A stretch of 64,000 nucleotides of DNA from Paraburkholderia unamae (GCF_003268775.1 NZ_QLSU01000016.1:62001-126000); one strand, 5' to 3'; counted from the stretch's first letter, positions 34,620 through 43,594 are shown. Numbers and translations are program-made. The notes: generated by a model from the sequence alone, not told the origin.

Positions 34620-35972
34620 TTATGTTGCGCTTGCAGGGTCGGTCGTTCTTCTGGGTGAGGTCTGGCGCAGGTTCGACGCTTGCACGCTCTTTCCTTTGCC
34701 GTCACTGGTCGAACCCTGCGTTGCCGATTGCGTGGCGGTTCCGGCCGCCGCCATTTCGTTCTGCTTGATGATCTTTTCGATCTCGCCATCGGCCAGCGCG
34801 TCGTACTGCGCGAAGACATCGGTGCGATAGCGCGTATTTTGTGCCGCGGCGAGTTGCGTGCCGGACTCGTCGCGCGTATCGGTCTCCACCGTCATGGAAA
34901 GGCCGATGCGCAGCGGCCGCGCCGCAAGTTCGCGGGGATCGAGCTCGATCCGAACAGGCAGGCGCTGGACGATCTTGATCCAGTTGCCCGTGGCGTTCTG
35001 CGCGGGCAAGGTCGCGAACGCGCTGCCCGTGCCCGCCGAAAAGCCCGCGATACGCCCGTGATACTTCACGCCCGAGCCGTAGACATCCGCCGTGAGCGTA
35101 ACGGGCTGGCCAATGCGCATGTGCTTGAGCTGCACTTCCTTGAAGTTCGCGTCCACCCATACGCCGTCGAGCGGCACGATGGCCATGAGCGGCGTGCCGG
35201 GCGACACGCGCTGGCCAACCTGAACCTGGCGCTGCGCCACATAGCCCGTGACCGGCGCCGGCAAGGTATCGCGCGCATACGCGAGCCAGGCCGCGCGCAC
35301 TTTCGAGGCGGCCGCCTGGACGTCCGGATGCTGTTCGACCGAGGTGCGGTCGGTCAGCGCATGATTCGCCGCCCCTTGCTGGCGGGCGGCGTCGAGCGCG
35401 GCCTGTGCGGCCTGCACGGCGTCGCGGGCGTGGGCAATGTCTTCGGCGGAAACGGCGCCCGACTCGGCGACCGCCGCGCGGCGGCGCAAATCGTCGTTGG
35501 CGCGGGCGAGGTCCGATGCGCGTTGCGCCACGTTCGCCGCGTAGAAGTCGTTGTTGACGTACAGGCCGCTCACGCGCCGCACGGTCTGGCCGAGCGACGC
35601 TTCGGCGTCGGCCAGCGCGATTCTGGCGTCGGCCGGGTCCAGCGTGACGACAGGGTCGCCCGCCTTCACGATCTGCGTGTCGTCGGCGTTCACGGCAACC
35701 ACCGTGCCCGTGACTTGCGGCGTAAGCTGCACGAGATTGCCGCTCACATAGGCGTCGTCCGTCGTTTCGTGAAAGCGGCCATCCGTGAAGTAGTACGCGC
35801 CGTATGCTGCACACGCTATCAGCGTCGCGGCGCCGAGCAGCGCGATCAGGCGCTTGCGGCGGCCGGGGGGCGTGGCCGCCTTGTTCTCGTGCGCGGGGGC
35901 CGCTTGCGCGCCGCCTTGTGGCTCGTCGAGTTGATCCACCGGATCGCGCTCGGTCGCGATCGTTTCGCTCAT
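34620..35972 (-). CDS. EmrA/HlyD-type membrane fusion protein of the efflux system
   Basis: About 450 residues from the ATG at 35972, preceded by AGGAG. A single helix near 44-63 (LIALLGAATLIACAAYGAYY) anchors it. The TTDDAYVSGNLVQLTPQVTG strand is the EmrA hallmark, followed by a long alpha-hairpin and the second lipoyl half (PAPVTGYVAQRQVQVGQRVS). It links the DHA2-type pump to the outer-membrane channel. It lies just downstream of the channel gene. Confidence 0.9.
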   Translation of the reverse strand: MSETIATERDPVDQLDEPQGGAQAAPAHENKAATPPGRRKRLIALLGAATLIACAAYGAYYFTDGRFHETTDDAYVSGNLVQLTPQVTGTVVAVNADDTQIVKAGDPVVTLDPADARIALADAEASLGQTVRRVSGLYVNNDFYAANVAQRASDLARANDDLRRRAAVAESGAVSAEDIAHARDAVQAAQAALDAARQQGAANHALTDRTSVEQHPDVQAAASKVRAAWLAYARDTLPAPVTGYVAQRQVQVGQRVSPGTPLMAIVPLDGVWVDANFKEVQLKHMRIGQPVTLTADVYGSGVKYHGRIAGFSAGTGSAFATLPAQNATGNWIKIVQRLPVRIELDPRELAARPLRIGLSMTVETDTRDESGTQLAAAQNTRYRTDVFAQYDALADGEIEKIIKQNEMAAAGTATQSATQGSTSDGKGKSVQASNLRQTSPRRTTDPASAT

Positions 35973-36006
35973 TTCAGTTCTCCTGACGGGTTTGCAAACA
36001 TGGCGC

Positions 36007-37479
36007 TCAACGCGCGGCGACGACGGCATGGGCAGACGTGTCGACATAGCCGCCGCCCAGCGCGGAAGCCAGTGCGATCTGCTGGTCGCGGCGATCCATC
36101 TTCAGGTTGGCGATGGCTTCGTCGGCATTCAGCGCGGTGACGTCGGCGTTGAGCACGGTCAGTTGATTTGTCAGGCCGCCCTTGTACTGCGTGATGGCGA
36201 GCTGGTCGGCGTCGCGCGCGGCCTGCTGCGCGGTTTGTGCGTCGACGAGCTGCGCATCGCTCGAACGGATCTGGGCGAGCTGTGTGGCCACGCCGCTGAG
36301 CGCGCCAATGAGTGTCTGGTTGTAAGCGGCCACCGCGTAGTCGAACTCGGCATAGCGGCCCTTCAATTGCGCGCGCAGTTCGCCCCCGTCGAAGATCGGC
36401 AGATGGATTGCCGGGCCCGCCGAGGCCGTGCGGCTCGCGGCGGTGAGGAAGCGGCCGAAGCCGAACGCGTCCAGACCGATCGCCGCGCTCAGGTTGATGT
36501 CCGGATAGAACTCGGCTTTCGCCTCCTTCACCTCGTGCGTGATCGCGTCCACGCGCCAGCGCGCCGCGACGATATCCGGGCGGCGGCTCACCAGGTCGGC
36601 GGGCAGATTGTCGGGCAGGCGCACGTCGTCGCCCACGCCGAGCGTCGGCCGCGTGATCGCGATGCCACGGTCGGGGCCTTTGCCCATCAACGCCGCCAGT
36701 TGATAGCGCGTGGTCAGAATGCGGCCGTCGAGCGCGCTCACGCGTGAGCGGCTCGTCGCCAGGTTGGCCTGCGCGGTCTTGCGCTCCACTTCGGTGTCGA
36801 GCCCTGTCGCAATCCGGCCCGCCGTGATGCGGTCGATCTGCTCGCGGCGCGCGACTTCCTGCTGCGCGATGTCACGCAGCGCGTAGAGCCGCGCCAGCTC
36901 GTTGTAGGTGCGCGCAATCGTCGTGTCCAGCGTGAGCTTGACGACTTCCTCGTCGGCCTCGCTCGCGGCCGCCTCCGAGACCGCCGCCCTCAGCGCCTCG
37001 CGATTCTTGCCCCACAGGTCGAGATCGTAGGAAGCGGTGAGCAGGCCCTTGTTCTCGGTCTGCCACGAGCCGGCATACGGCGGGGGCACCAGCGCCGTGC
37101 TGCTGTACTGCTGGCGCGTGAGGGTGTAGCTCGCGTCGACGCGCGGCAGCGTGCCCGCCTTGGCGGTTTCGCTGTACGCCTGGGCCTGGGCCACTCGCGC
37201 CCTGGCCTCTTCGATCGTCGGGCTGCCGTGCAGCGCCTCGGCAATCAACGCCTTCAATTGCGCGTCGCCGAACTGGTCGACCCAATCGGCGGACGGCCAA
37301 TGCCCCTGCTCTTGCGGCAGGCTCTGCGCCGTCTCGAAGTGTTGCGGCTGGGCCATCTGCTTGTCGCTGTGGATGCCCGCGTAGTTCGCGCAGGCGGCGA
37401 GCGCGGCCATGGCGATGGCAGATACGCCCCGCTTCAGCGTGCGGGCACCGATGCTTGATCTAGAAGTCTGCGATTTCAT
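36007..37479 (-). CDS. OprM/NodT-type outer-membrane efflux lipoprotein
   Basis: 490 residues from the ATG at 37479 (MKSQTSRSSIG). The signal ends in lipobox LAAC. Two OEP repeats are clear, each with the long helical hairpins: WPSADWVDQFGDAQLKALIA early and DIVAARWRVDAITHEVKEAK later. It is a trimeric TolC-like channel. Its start lies beside a perfect TCTGACATGTCAGA palindrome, and a terminator lies between it and the MarR gene, so it begins a separate transcript. Confidence 0.9.
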   Translation of the reverse strand: MKSQTSRSSIGARTLKRGVSAIAMAALAACANYAGIHSDKQMAQPQHFETAQSLPQEQGHWPSADWVDQFGDAQLKALIAEALHGSPTIEEARARVAQAQAYSETAKAGTLPRVDASYTLTRQQYSSTALVPPPYAGSWQTENKGLLTASYDLDLWGKNREALRAAVSEAAASEADEEVVKLTLDTTIARTYNELARLYALRDIAQQEVARREQIDRITAGRIATGLDTEVERKTAQANLATSRSRVSALDGRILTTRYQLAALMGKGPDRGIAITRPTLGVGDDVRLPDNLPADLVSRRPDIVAARWRVDAITHEVKEAKAEFYPDINLSAAIGLDAFGFGRFLTAASRTASAGPAIHLPIFDGGELRAQLKGRYAEFDYAVAAYNQTLIGALSGVATQLAQIRSSDAQLVDAQTAQQAARDADQLAITQYKGGLTNQLTVLNADVTALNADEAIANLKMDRRDQQIALASALGGGYVDTSAHAVVAAR

Positions 37480-37481
37480 TT

Positions 37482-37495
37482 TCTGACATGTCAGA
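37482..37495. promoter_or_regulatory. MarR-type operator before the outer-membrane channel gene
   Basis: TCTGACATGTCAGA is a 14-bp perfect palindrome directly upstream of the channel start. It has the same CTG-N6-CAG geometry as the three other sites of this cluster. Binding by the cluster's MarR protein is inferred from position and repetition. Confidence 0.65.
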
Positions 37496-37512
37496 TTAAT
37501 GGTCGAAAAAAA

Positions 37513-37532
37513 GCGCGGCGCCACGGCCGCGC
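37513..37532 (-). terminator. Intrinsic terminator after the MarR gene
   Basis: On the minus strand GCGCGGC, a six-base loop and GCCGCGC are followed by a run of seven T. It starts just after the MarR stop and isolates that transcript from the channel gene. Confidence 0.75.
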
Positions 37533-37535
37533 CGT

Positions 37536-37973
37536 TCAGTCGCCGGTGAACTTGCGAAGCAGGCGATTGAGCTCGGCGAACTCCGCCTTCGTGAATTTGT
37601 GCAGGCGTGCGTTCAACACATGCGGCGCGATTTCCGGGATCTGCGCCGCCGTTTCCAGACCTTGCGCGGTGAGGTTCAGATTGACCACGCGGCGGTCGTT
37701 CGCGTCGCGCGAGCGCTCCAGCAGACCCTTGGTTTCGAGCTTGTCCAGCATTCGCGTCATCAGGCCCGTGTCGATGCCGAGCAGCTTCGACAATTCGAAC
37801 GGCGTGGTCGCCACACGCTGCTTCAACGAAAGCAGAATGCCCATTTGCTGGCTCGTGATGTCGAGGTCCTTGAGCGCCGTGTCCAACTCCGCGACAACCA
37901 GATTGCGCGCCTTGACGATTCTGAAACCGACACTTTCCGTGAGCATGAAATTTTTCGGCGTGTAGTGGTCCAT
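37536..37973 (-). CDS. MarR family regulator of the efflux cluster
   Basis: 145 residues from the ATG at 37973, chosen because GGAGG lies eight bases upstream. A longer reading from 38027 would run through the operator at 38003-38020. The winged helix is complete (TTPFELSKLLGIDTGLMTRM, then LDKLETKGLLERSRDANDRR). It probably represses itself, the pump gene and the channel-fusion operon through the TATCTG-N6-CAGATA sites. The ligand is likely a pump substrate. Confidence 0.9.
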   Translation of the reverse strand: MDHYTPKNFMLTESVGFRIVKARNLVVAELDTALKDLDITSQQMGILLSLKQRVATTPFELSKLLGIDTGLMTRMLDKLETKGLLERSRDANDRRVVNLNLTAQGLETAAQIPEIAPHVLNARLHKFTKAEFAELNRLLRKFTGD

Positions 37974-38002
37974 CGCGGCATCCTCCGTATTGAGTCTCAC
38001 AA

Positions 38003-38020
38003 TATCTGCATTATCAGATA
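38003..38020. promoter_or_regulatory. MarR-type operator before the marR-like gene
   Basis: TATCTG-N6-CAGATA with perfect 6-bp arms, 30 bases upstream of the chosen MarR start. It is the best consensus copy of the set and suggests autoregulation. Confidence 0.65.
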
Positions 38021-38052
38021 CTGTCAAGAAAAAACACGCTGCCGCCCCGTCC

Positions 38053-39615
38053 TCAGTGGCCGCCGGAGGCAGCCGCGCCCGCGCCGCCGCCCTTCACCGG
38101 GCGCGTCACCCAGATCAGCGGAATGATGACGACAAAGATCACCGCCGAAATCCAGAAGATATCGTTCAAGCCCAGCATGGTGGCCTGCGCGTTAAGCGCG
38201 TTTTCGTAGAAGGCCGTGGCTTTGGGTATGCCGCCGCCCAGTGTCGCCTGGAGGTGCGCAATGGCGCCTGTGAACGCCGGATTCTCCACGCTCGTTTGCT
38301 CGGCGAGCCGCGCATGATGGAGGATCGTGCGGTCGTTCCAGGCGTTGCTCATCAGTGACGTGCCCACCGCGCCCGCGAAAATGCGCGCGAAATTCGACAG
38401 ACCGGCGGCCGCCGGAATCTCCTCGGGCCGCAGGCCGGACAGGATGATGCCGGTGAGCGGCGTGAAGAACAGCGCCGTTGGAATGCCTTGCAGCAGCGTT
38501 GGCAAAATCAGCGTCCAGGCATCCACGCCGGTCGTGTAGTTCGAGCGCATGAAGAACACGGCGGCGAAGCCGGCGAATGCCAGCGTGGCGAGCACCCGCA
38601 GGTCCATGCGCGGCATGACCTTGCCCATCACGGGGGCGAGGATCACGGCGAAGATTCCGAGCGGCGCGGTCACGAGCCCCGCATCCACGGCGCGATAGCC
38701 GAGAAAGCCCTGAATCCACTGCGGCAGGATCACGAGGTTTGCAAAGAAGATCGCGTACGCGACCGAGATGGCAATCGTGCCGCCCAGGAAGTTGCGTTTG
38801 GTGAACAGCCGCAGGTTGACGATCGGTCTTTCCTCAGTCAATTCCCAGATGAGGAAGAACACGAAGCTCACTGCCGCGACGGCGGTGAGCGCCCAGATGA
38901 CCGGCGAACTGAACCAGTCGAGGTCCTTGCCCTTGTCGAGCATGATCTGCAACGGCGCAACCCAGGCGATGAGCGAAATCAGCCCGACCTTGTCGACCGG
39001 CAGTTTGCGTGCGGGCGTTTCGCGTTCGCGATAGATCGCCCACACCACGCCGGCGGCAAAGAGGCCGACCGGGACGTTGATATAGAAGATCCATGACCAA
39101 CTGTAGCTGTCGGTGATCCAGCCGCCCAGCGCCGGGCCCGCGATCGGCCCGACCGTTGCGGTCATCGCCCACAGCGCCAGGGCGTTCGAACTCTTTTCCT
39201 TGGGAAACGAAGCGAGCAGCAAGGCCTGCGAAAGCGGCACCAGCGGCCCCGCCACGGCGCCCTGAACGATACGCGCCACCAGCAGCGTCAACAGGTTCGG
39301 CGCGAGACCGCACGCGGCCGACGAGAGCACGAACAGCAGAATCGCCCCGACAAACAGCTTGACCTGGCCCACGCGCTGCGTAAGCCAGCCGGTCAGCGGA
39401 ATGGACACCGCATTGGCCGCCGCAAAGAGCGTGATGACCCACGTGCCTTCGTCGATCGACACGCCGAGATTGCCGGAGAGCGTGGGAATCGCGACGTTGG
39501 CGATCGACGAGTCCAGCACGTTCATGAAGGTGGCGAGCGCCACGGCGAAGGTGCCGAGCGCGAACTTCGCGCCGGTCAGCTGCGCCGGGCCGCCTGGGTT
39601 GATCGATGAATTCAT
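38053..39615 (-). CDS. DHA2 family drug:H+ antiporter, EmrB type
   Basis: 520 residues with about 14 hydrophobic segments. DHA2 motifs are clear: FMNVLDSSIANVAIPTLSGN (motif D1), GWLTQRVGQVKLF, RIVQGAVAGPLVPLSQALLL (motif B) and GPALGGWITDSYSWSWIFYI (motif C). It exports hydrophobic drugs or toxic metabolites together with the EmrA-like and OprM-like proteins encoded downstream. An operator palindrome lies 48 bases before its start. Confidence 0.92.
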   Translation of the reverse strand: MNSSINPGGPAQLTGAKFALGTFAVALATFMNVLDSSIANVAIPTLSGNLGVSIDEGTWVITLFAAANAVSIPLTGWLTQRVGQVKLFVGAILLFVLSSAACGLAPNLLTLLVARIVQGAVAGPLVPLSQALLLASFPKEKSSNALALWAMTATVGPIAGPALGGWITDSYSWSWIFYINVPVGLFAAGVVWAIYRERETPARKLPVDKVGLISLIAWVAPLQIMLDKGKDLDWFSSPVIWALTAVAAVSFVFFLIWELTEERPIVNLRLFTKRNFLGGTIAISVAYAIFFANLVILPQWIQGFLGYRAVDAGLVTAPLGIFAVILAPVMGKVMPRMDLRVLATLAFAGFAAVFFMRSNYTTGVDAWTLILPTLLQGIPTALFFTPLTGIILSGLRPEEIPAAAGLSNFARIFAGAVGTSLMSNAWNDRTILHHARLAEQTSVENPAFTGAIAHLQATLGGGIPKATAFYENALNAQATMLGLNDIFWISAVIFVVIIPLIWVTRPVKGGGAGAAASGGH

Positions 39616-39663
39616 GGTACGTCCTCTCGTCTGGATGCGAATGTCCCGTCAATCACGAATATT

Positions 39664-39681
39664 TATCTGACTTGTCTGATA
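39664..39681. promoter_or_regulatory. MarR-type operator before the efflux pump gene
   Basis: TATCTG-N6-CTGATA: the same 18-bp element with one arm mismatch, extended to TTATC...GATAA by outer symmetry. It lies 48 bases upstream of the DHA2 pump start. Confidence 0.6.
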
Positions 39682-39803
39682 ATTCGGCAAAAAAAGCGGC
39701 CCTGAGCCTGAGGCCGTGTGGCGCGATCTGGAAAGCGGCGTGTTCGAGGTGACGCGTCGAAGAGCGGCCACGACTCACCCATTTCGATATCTGATGCGGA
39801 ATA

Positions 39804-39821
39804 TATCTGACATTGCAGACA
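39804..39821. promoter_or_regulatory. Second upstream MarR-type operator
   Basis: TATCTG-N6-CAGACA: same geometry with one arm mismatch, about 190 bases from the pump start and 134 from the dipeptidase start. It could be an auxiliary site for the pump or bring the dipeptidase into the regulon. Confidence 0.45.
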
Positions 39822-39954
39822 TTGGCAAGCGAGTTTCGTCATCGCGCTCGCGCCCGCCCAGCGGACGGGTATTCAGCCGCCTGACGATGGGCTTCTGACG
39901 TAACATGCCGCAGGACATTGCCGCTCTCCGGCGTGCCTGATTGATTACGATTGC

Positions 39955-41511
39955 ATGACACAACCCGCGCGGGTGTCGCCCATACCGGCCGCCGGAATCA
40001 TCACAATGACAATGCGAACCGACGACTCTTCCGATCCTTCACAGTCCGCGCAGCCTGTATGGAGCGCGATTCGCGACGACTCCGCCGACGCATTGCACGA
40101 CACGCTCGTGGAAATCGACGGATGGATGATCCCACTCGATCCGGCAAGCACGAGCGCCGACTATTTTCTTCTTGCCGCCGATGAGCCGTGTTGCGGCGGC
40201 TGCGTGCCACGGAATCCTTTCAGTTGCATTGAAGTCGTGACACGTGCGCCGCTCGTGCCCGAGCGCGAATCCGTTCGCTTGAGCGGCCGGCTGATACGGC
40301 TGGTCGACGATCCGGCCGGTTGGCGTTATCGGCTCGAAGACGCGCAACGCGTGCCGCAGCAGCCGGGCTCACTCGCGTCGGCAACGGGAATGAGCCGGCG
40401 CGCATTCCTCGCCTCGGGGGCCGCACTGGGTCTCGCAGCCTGCGCGCCCGGACGCTTTGCACGCTATGCCGACACGCAGGACACGCAGCACGCGTCCGCG
40501 GCGAGCGACAGCGCGCCGTCCGCCTGGCAAGCCTCCACGGGCGCGCTCACGATCGACATGCACAGCCACGCGGGACATGTGATCGTTTCGCGCAACCCCG
40601 CCCTTGGCGAGCGCCGAGCGCTCACGCCGGTGAGCGCGCCGATGCGCGCGGGCGGCATGAACGTCATCTGCCTCGCCATCGTCACCGACACCGTCGTCAC
40701 ACGCGTGTCCGCCGACCGGAAACGCTTCGAGGCGTGGCGCACGCCGCAGCCCGGCGAGTTGTACCAGCTAGGCCAGATCGAGTTCGCGCGCGCGAAAACA
40801 CTGGTTGAACGCGAGCAACTCGACATCGTGACGAACGCAAGCATGCTCGCTTCGGTTGGTGGCCAGAAGCCGTGCGTGATTATCGCGGCCGAAGGTGCGG
40901 ATTTTCTCGAAGGCCAACTGGAACGCGTGGACGAGGCTTACTCGCAACATCAGTTGAGGCACCTTCAGTTGACGCACTATCGCGTCAACGAGCTCGGCGA
41001 CATCCAGACCGAAGCGCCGGTGCACGGCGGCCTGACCGATTTCGGCGCGGACGTCGTGCGCCGCTGCAACACGCTGGGCATTGTCGTGGACGTGGCGCAT
41101 GGCACCTACGATCTCGTGAAACGCGCGGCAGCGGTCACGACGAAACCGCTCGTTCTCTCCCATACGGCGCTCGCGAGCCATCCTGGCGCGCGCAGCCGTT
41201 TGATCACGGCCGACCATGCGCGCGCCGTGGCGCAAACGGGCGGCGTGATCGGCGTGTGGCCGAGTTCCGGCACGTTCCACGACCTCGGGGCCATGGCACA
41301 CGGATTCAGAAGAATGGCCGATGTGGTGGGCGTCGACCACGTGGGGCTCGGTTCGGACATGTACGGTTTCATTTCGCCGCCCGTATTCCAGCGCTACGAG
41401 CAATTGCCGGCCTTGGGCGCGGCGCTTCGCGCGGCCGGCTTTTCGCAGCAGGAAACCGAGCAGATGCTCGGCGGCAATTATCGGCGCGTGTTCGAGGCAA
41501 CGCTTGCGTGA
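39955..41511 (+). CDS. M19-type membrane dipeptidase with N-terminal DUF3299-like domain
   Basis: 518 residues in two parts. Residues 50-130 resemble DUF3299 (LHDTLVEIDGWMIPLDP, then CCGGCVPRNPFSCIEVV). Residues 146-163 then read MSRRAFLASGAALGLAAC, a twin-arginine signal ending in a lipobox. The rest is a renal-dipeptidase barrel with metal ligands in IDMHSHAG, AAEGADF, VDVAHG, LSHTALASH and GLGSDMYG. The enzyme should cleave dipeptides, often with a D-residue at the C-terminus. An internal signal is odd: either an ATG at 40390 starts the real lipoprotein or this is a true fusion. Confidence 0.75.
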   Translation: MTQPARVSPIPAAGIITMTMRTDDSSDPSQSAQPVWSAIRDDSADALHDTLVEIDGWMIPLDPASTSADYFLLAADEPCCGGCVPRNPFSCIEVVTRAPLVPERESVRLSGRLIRLVDDPAGWRYRLEDAQRVPQQPGSLASATGMSRRAFLASGAALGLAACAPGRFARYADTQDTQHASAASDSAPSAWQASTGALTIDMHSHAGHVIVSRNPALGERRALTPVSAPMRAGGMNVICLAIVTDTVVTRVSADRKRFEAWRTPQPGELYQLGQIEFARAKTLVEREQLDIVTNASMLASVGGQKPCVIIAAEGADFLEGQLERVDEAYSQHQLRHLQLTHYRVNELGDIQTEAPVHGGLTDFGADVVRRCNTLGIVVDVAHGTYDLVKRAAAVTTKPLVLSHTALASHPGARSRLITADHARAVAQTGGVIGVWPSSGTFHDLGAMAHGFRRMADVVGVDHVGLGSDMYGFISPPVFQRYEQLPALGAALRAAGFSQQETEQMLGGNYRRVFEATLA

Positions 41512-41557
41512 TCGATTTGAACGTGCGTGCGTATCGAGTCGACCATTGCCCCGCCGC

Positions 41558-41836
41558 TCAGTGCGCCGAGAAAAACGAGCGGGCATTGCCGCCCGTTCCC
41601 GCGCCACGACGCGCGTCGCACAGGCAGTCCAGACGGCCAAGCAGGTCTCTCGCCTGCTTCTCGACGTGCATCGGCAGCGACGGCGTGGCAAGGATGGTCG
41701 TCACCCTGGCGCGCCAGTAGTTCAGGCTCGCTATGGAGCCGTTTTGCGCGACGCGCGCGCCTTCGACCTCATGTTCGAGATGGTCGACGACGTGCCGGAT
41801 ATGCACCAGATCCTGCTCCGAATAATCGTAGCTCAC
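41558..41836 (-). CDS. Small protein, unknown function (92 aa)
   Basis: A GTG start has GGGAG at a good distance. The sequence is soluble, with an N-terminal Tyr/His-rich stretch (SYDYSEQDLVHIRHVVDHLE) likely to be helical, a middle SLNYWRARVTTILATP and a Cys pair near the end. No family was recognised. It is the last of three small minus-strand genes and converges on the dipeptidase gene. Confidence 0.5.
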   Translation of the reverse strand: MSYDYSEQDLVHIRHVVDHLEHEVEGARVAQNGSIASLNYWRARVTTILATPSLPMHVEKQARDLLGRLDCLCDARRGAGTGGNARSFFSAH

Positions 41837-41877
41837 GATCGCTCTCCCTGTTTTTTAATTAGCAGTATTGATCTTGT

Positions 41878-42036
41878 CTACCGGCGTGAGCGGTTCCGTT
41901 GCCACCATTCGTGATGGTCGAGATTGCGCAGAAGATCGGCGCGCCTGCGCTCGCGACGATAGTGGACTACGACGCCGACTGCCGCAATGACAAGCACAAT
42001 GGCGCCGGCGGCCATACCCAGCCAGGATTGGTCCAT
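41878..42036 (-). CDS. Small single-helix membrane protein (52 aa)
   Basis: ATG at 42036 with a very strong GGGGAGG site five bases upstream. One membrane helix (residues 4-24, SWLGMAAGAIVLVIAAVGVV) is followed by a strongly basic, His/Trp-containing tail (YRRERRRADLLRNLDHHEWW). This is the layout of small inner-membrane proteins that bind partners through the cytoplasmic tail. Function unknown. Confidence 0.6.
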   Translation of the reverse strand: MDQSWLGMAAGAIVLVIAAVGVVVHYRRERRRADLLRNLDHHEWWQRNRSRR

Positions 42037-42143
42037 GTCAGCCTCCCCAATTGCACTCCGTTCGCCGGTTCCCGTTTCAACCGGCACCCGGCGTGAATCC
42101 GCTCTGCCGCGGCGAGAGACCGTCGATCTCTCGTCGCGTCGTG

Positions 42144-42338
42144 TTACGCGCGGGCAATCGCACGCAAAATCGCGTCTCCCCTCGCAGTGACGCGAGGCAC
42201 GGGCAGGCCCACTTCATGGGGTTCGATTTCGATCAACTGAAGCTCGCGCAGGGCGCCGAGTTCCAGTCGGTCCACCTCCATCCGCTCCGGCGCATTCTTT
42301 ACCAGCATCAACGTGGCAAGTTCGTGGGGGCTCAGCAT
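42144..42338 (-). CDS. Small acidic protein, unknown function (64 aa)
   Basis: ATG at 42338 with GAGGGA upstream; a longer reading from 42437 lacks support. The sequence MLSPHELATLMLVKNAPERM continues with ELGALRELQLIEIE and looks like a small helical, possibly winged-helix-like domain. The pattern feels familiar from other Burkholderiaceae, but I cannot name a family. Confidence 0.55.
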   Translation of the reverse strand: MLSPHELATLMLVKNAPERMEVDRLELGALRELQLIEIEPHEVGLPVPRVTARGDAILRAIARA

Positions 42339-42796
42339 GGTAGTCCCTCGCAATGCAGGGGTTGGAAAAGGAAAGTGGTAACGCGCGGCACGAGCGCGCT
42401 GGAGCGGCCGATCGGATAGCGCCATGCCGGAAGGCAACGCCTGTCACGATGACGACCGACTCCCGCAAGAGGATGGATAGCCGGGACCTGGAATACAGCC
42501 GAGGCTGACGTGGCAAACAAACGGTGTTGAGGAATGCTCACGAATTGGCTCCAGGGGGGCACCAACCAGCGTTGCCGCTGCCACTGCGGCTTGATCCTCG
42601 GCATGCGCGCTTCTGGACGCACGGTCACGGGAGCGCCCTGCCGATCGATCTAGAGCGATCATTCTAACTTTGTTAAATCAACGCCACTAATGTGTATCGT
42701 CCAGGAGTTTCCCCAATATGTGAGATTTGGCGCGCGTGAGTTGGGCCGCCACGGTTGGAGGGGCCGTGGCCCTTCACGTGAAGGCTGTCACTCACC
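42339..42796. other. Intergenic region, no gene supported
   Basis: 458 bases. Short frames on the minus strand lack motifs. An AT-rich patch near 42662-42700 may hold the promoter for the small genes. Downstream of the MgtC-like gene a perfect CCTTCACGTGAAGG palindrome (42771-42784) and a GC-rich inverted repeat (about 42743-42771) may act as a terminator. Confidence 0.4.
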
Positions 42797-43474
42797 TTAC
42801 TTGTCGCGGCGGCATTCGCGCACGCCCGACATGGTTTCGAGCCGTGAGCAGATCGCCGAGAATTCGCTCGTGCTCACGCGTGACAGCGCGATCTGCACGT
42901 CATCGAGATCGGCGTCGTCGTCGGATTGCTGGACGATGAACTGCTTGACGCGCACGCTGCCCGAGCCGAGCGCCTCGTGCACCGAGTCGAGCGTGACGCT
43001 ACCGCGCTCCACCAGCAGTTGTATGTTGCGTTGCTGACGCACGGAAATGAAGCGCCGCTCCAGCGGTTTCACGCCCACCAGAATGATCAGAATAATGACG
43101 GTCGCGCCGATGGCGGCCGTGTACATGCCGCCGCCCACCGCGAGACCGATACCGGCCACCGACCACAGGCTCGCGGCGGTCGTGAGACCGCGCACGACTT
43201 CGCCGCGCAGCAGGATGGACCCCGCGCCCAGAAAGCCGATGCCCGAAACGACCTGGGCCGCGACCCGGGAGGGATCGAGCACGACATTTTTTTCGCCCAG
43301 CACGTCGGCGAAACCGAACGCCGAAACCAGCATCATCAGCGCGGCGCCGACGCACACCAGCATGTGTGTGCGCAGACCGGCCGCCCAGTTCAGGCGCTCG
43401 CGCTCAAAGCCGATCACGCTGCCGAGGAGCGCCGCAATCAGCAGGCGCGACAGGAGTTCGAGGTCGCTGATCAA
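42797..43474 (-). CDS. MgtC/SapB family membrane protein
   Basis: 225 residues. The N-terminal membrane domain has about five helices with the family signatures GSVIGFERERLNWAAGLRTH, LVCVGAALMMLVS and GIGFLGAGSILLRGEVVRGL. A small cytoplasmic ACT-like domain follows from about 155. MgtC proteins are linked to growth in low magnesium and to inhibition of ATP synthase; other members are uncharacterised. It stands alone here. Confidence 0.9.
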   Translation of the reverse strand: MISDLELLSRLLIAALLGSVIGFERERLNWAAGLRTHMLVCVGAALMMLVSAFGFADVLGEKNVVLDPSRVAAQVVSGIGFLGAGSILLRGEVVRGLTTAASLWSVAGIGLAVGGGMYTAAIGATVIILIILVGVKPLERRFISVRQQRNIQLLVERGSVTLDSVHEALGSGSVRVKQFIVQQSDDDADLDDVQIALSRVSTSEFSAICSRLETMSGVRECRRDK

Positions 43475-43594
43475 GATGAAGCTCCGTGCTTTTCGTCAGA
43501 CAATGTCCCCAAAGGTCGAATTGTGACACTTTCGTGAAATTCATGTCGACCACGGGACACGTCATCAAGACCGACCGCGCGCTGAGAAAGCCGC

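Larger units (their letters stand above)
39616..39954. other. Intergenic region between the pump and the dipeptidase gene
   Basis: 339 bases with no convincing gene. It contains two MarR-type operators (39664-39681 and 39804-39821) and must contain the promoters of both flanking units. Confidence 0.5.

Noticed and set aside
39716..39898. 60-codon plus-strand frame in the MarR operator region
   Set aside because: It overlaps an operator, lacks a ribosome binding site and has no recognisable feature.
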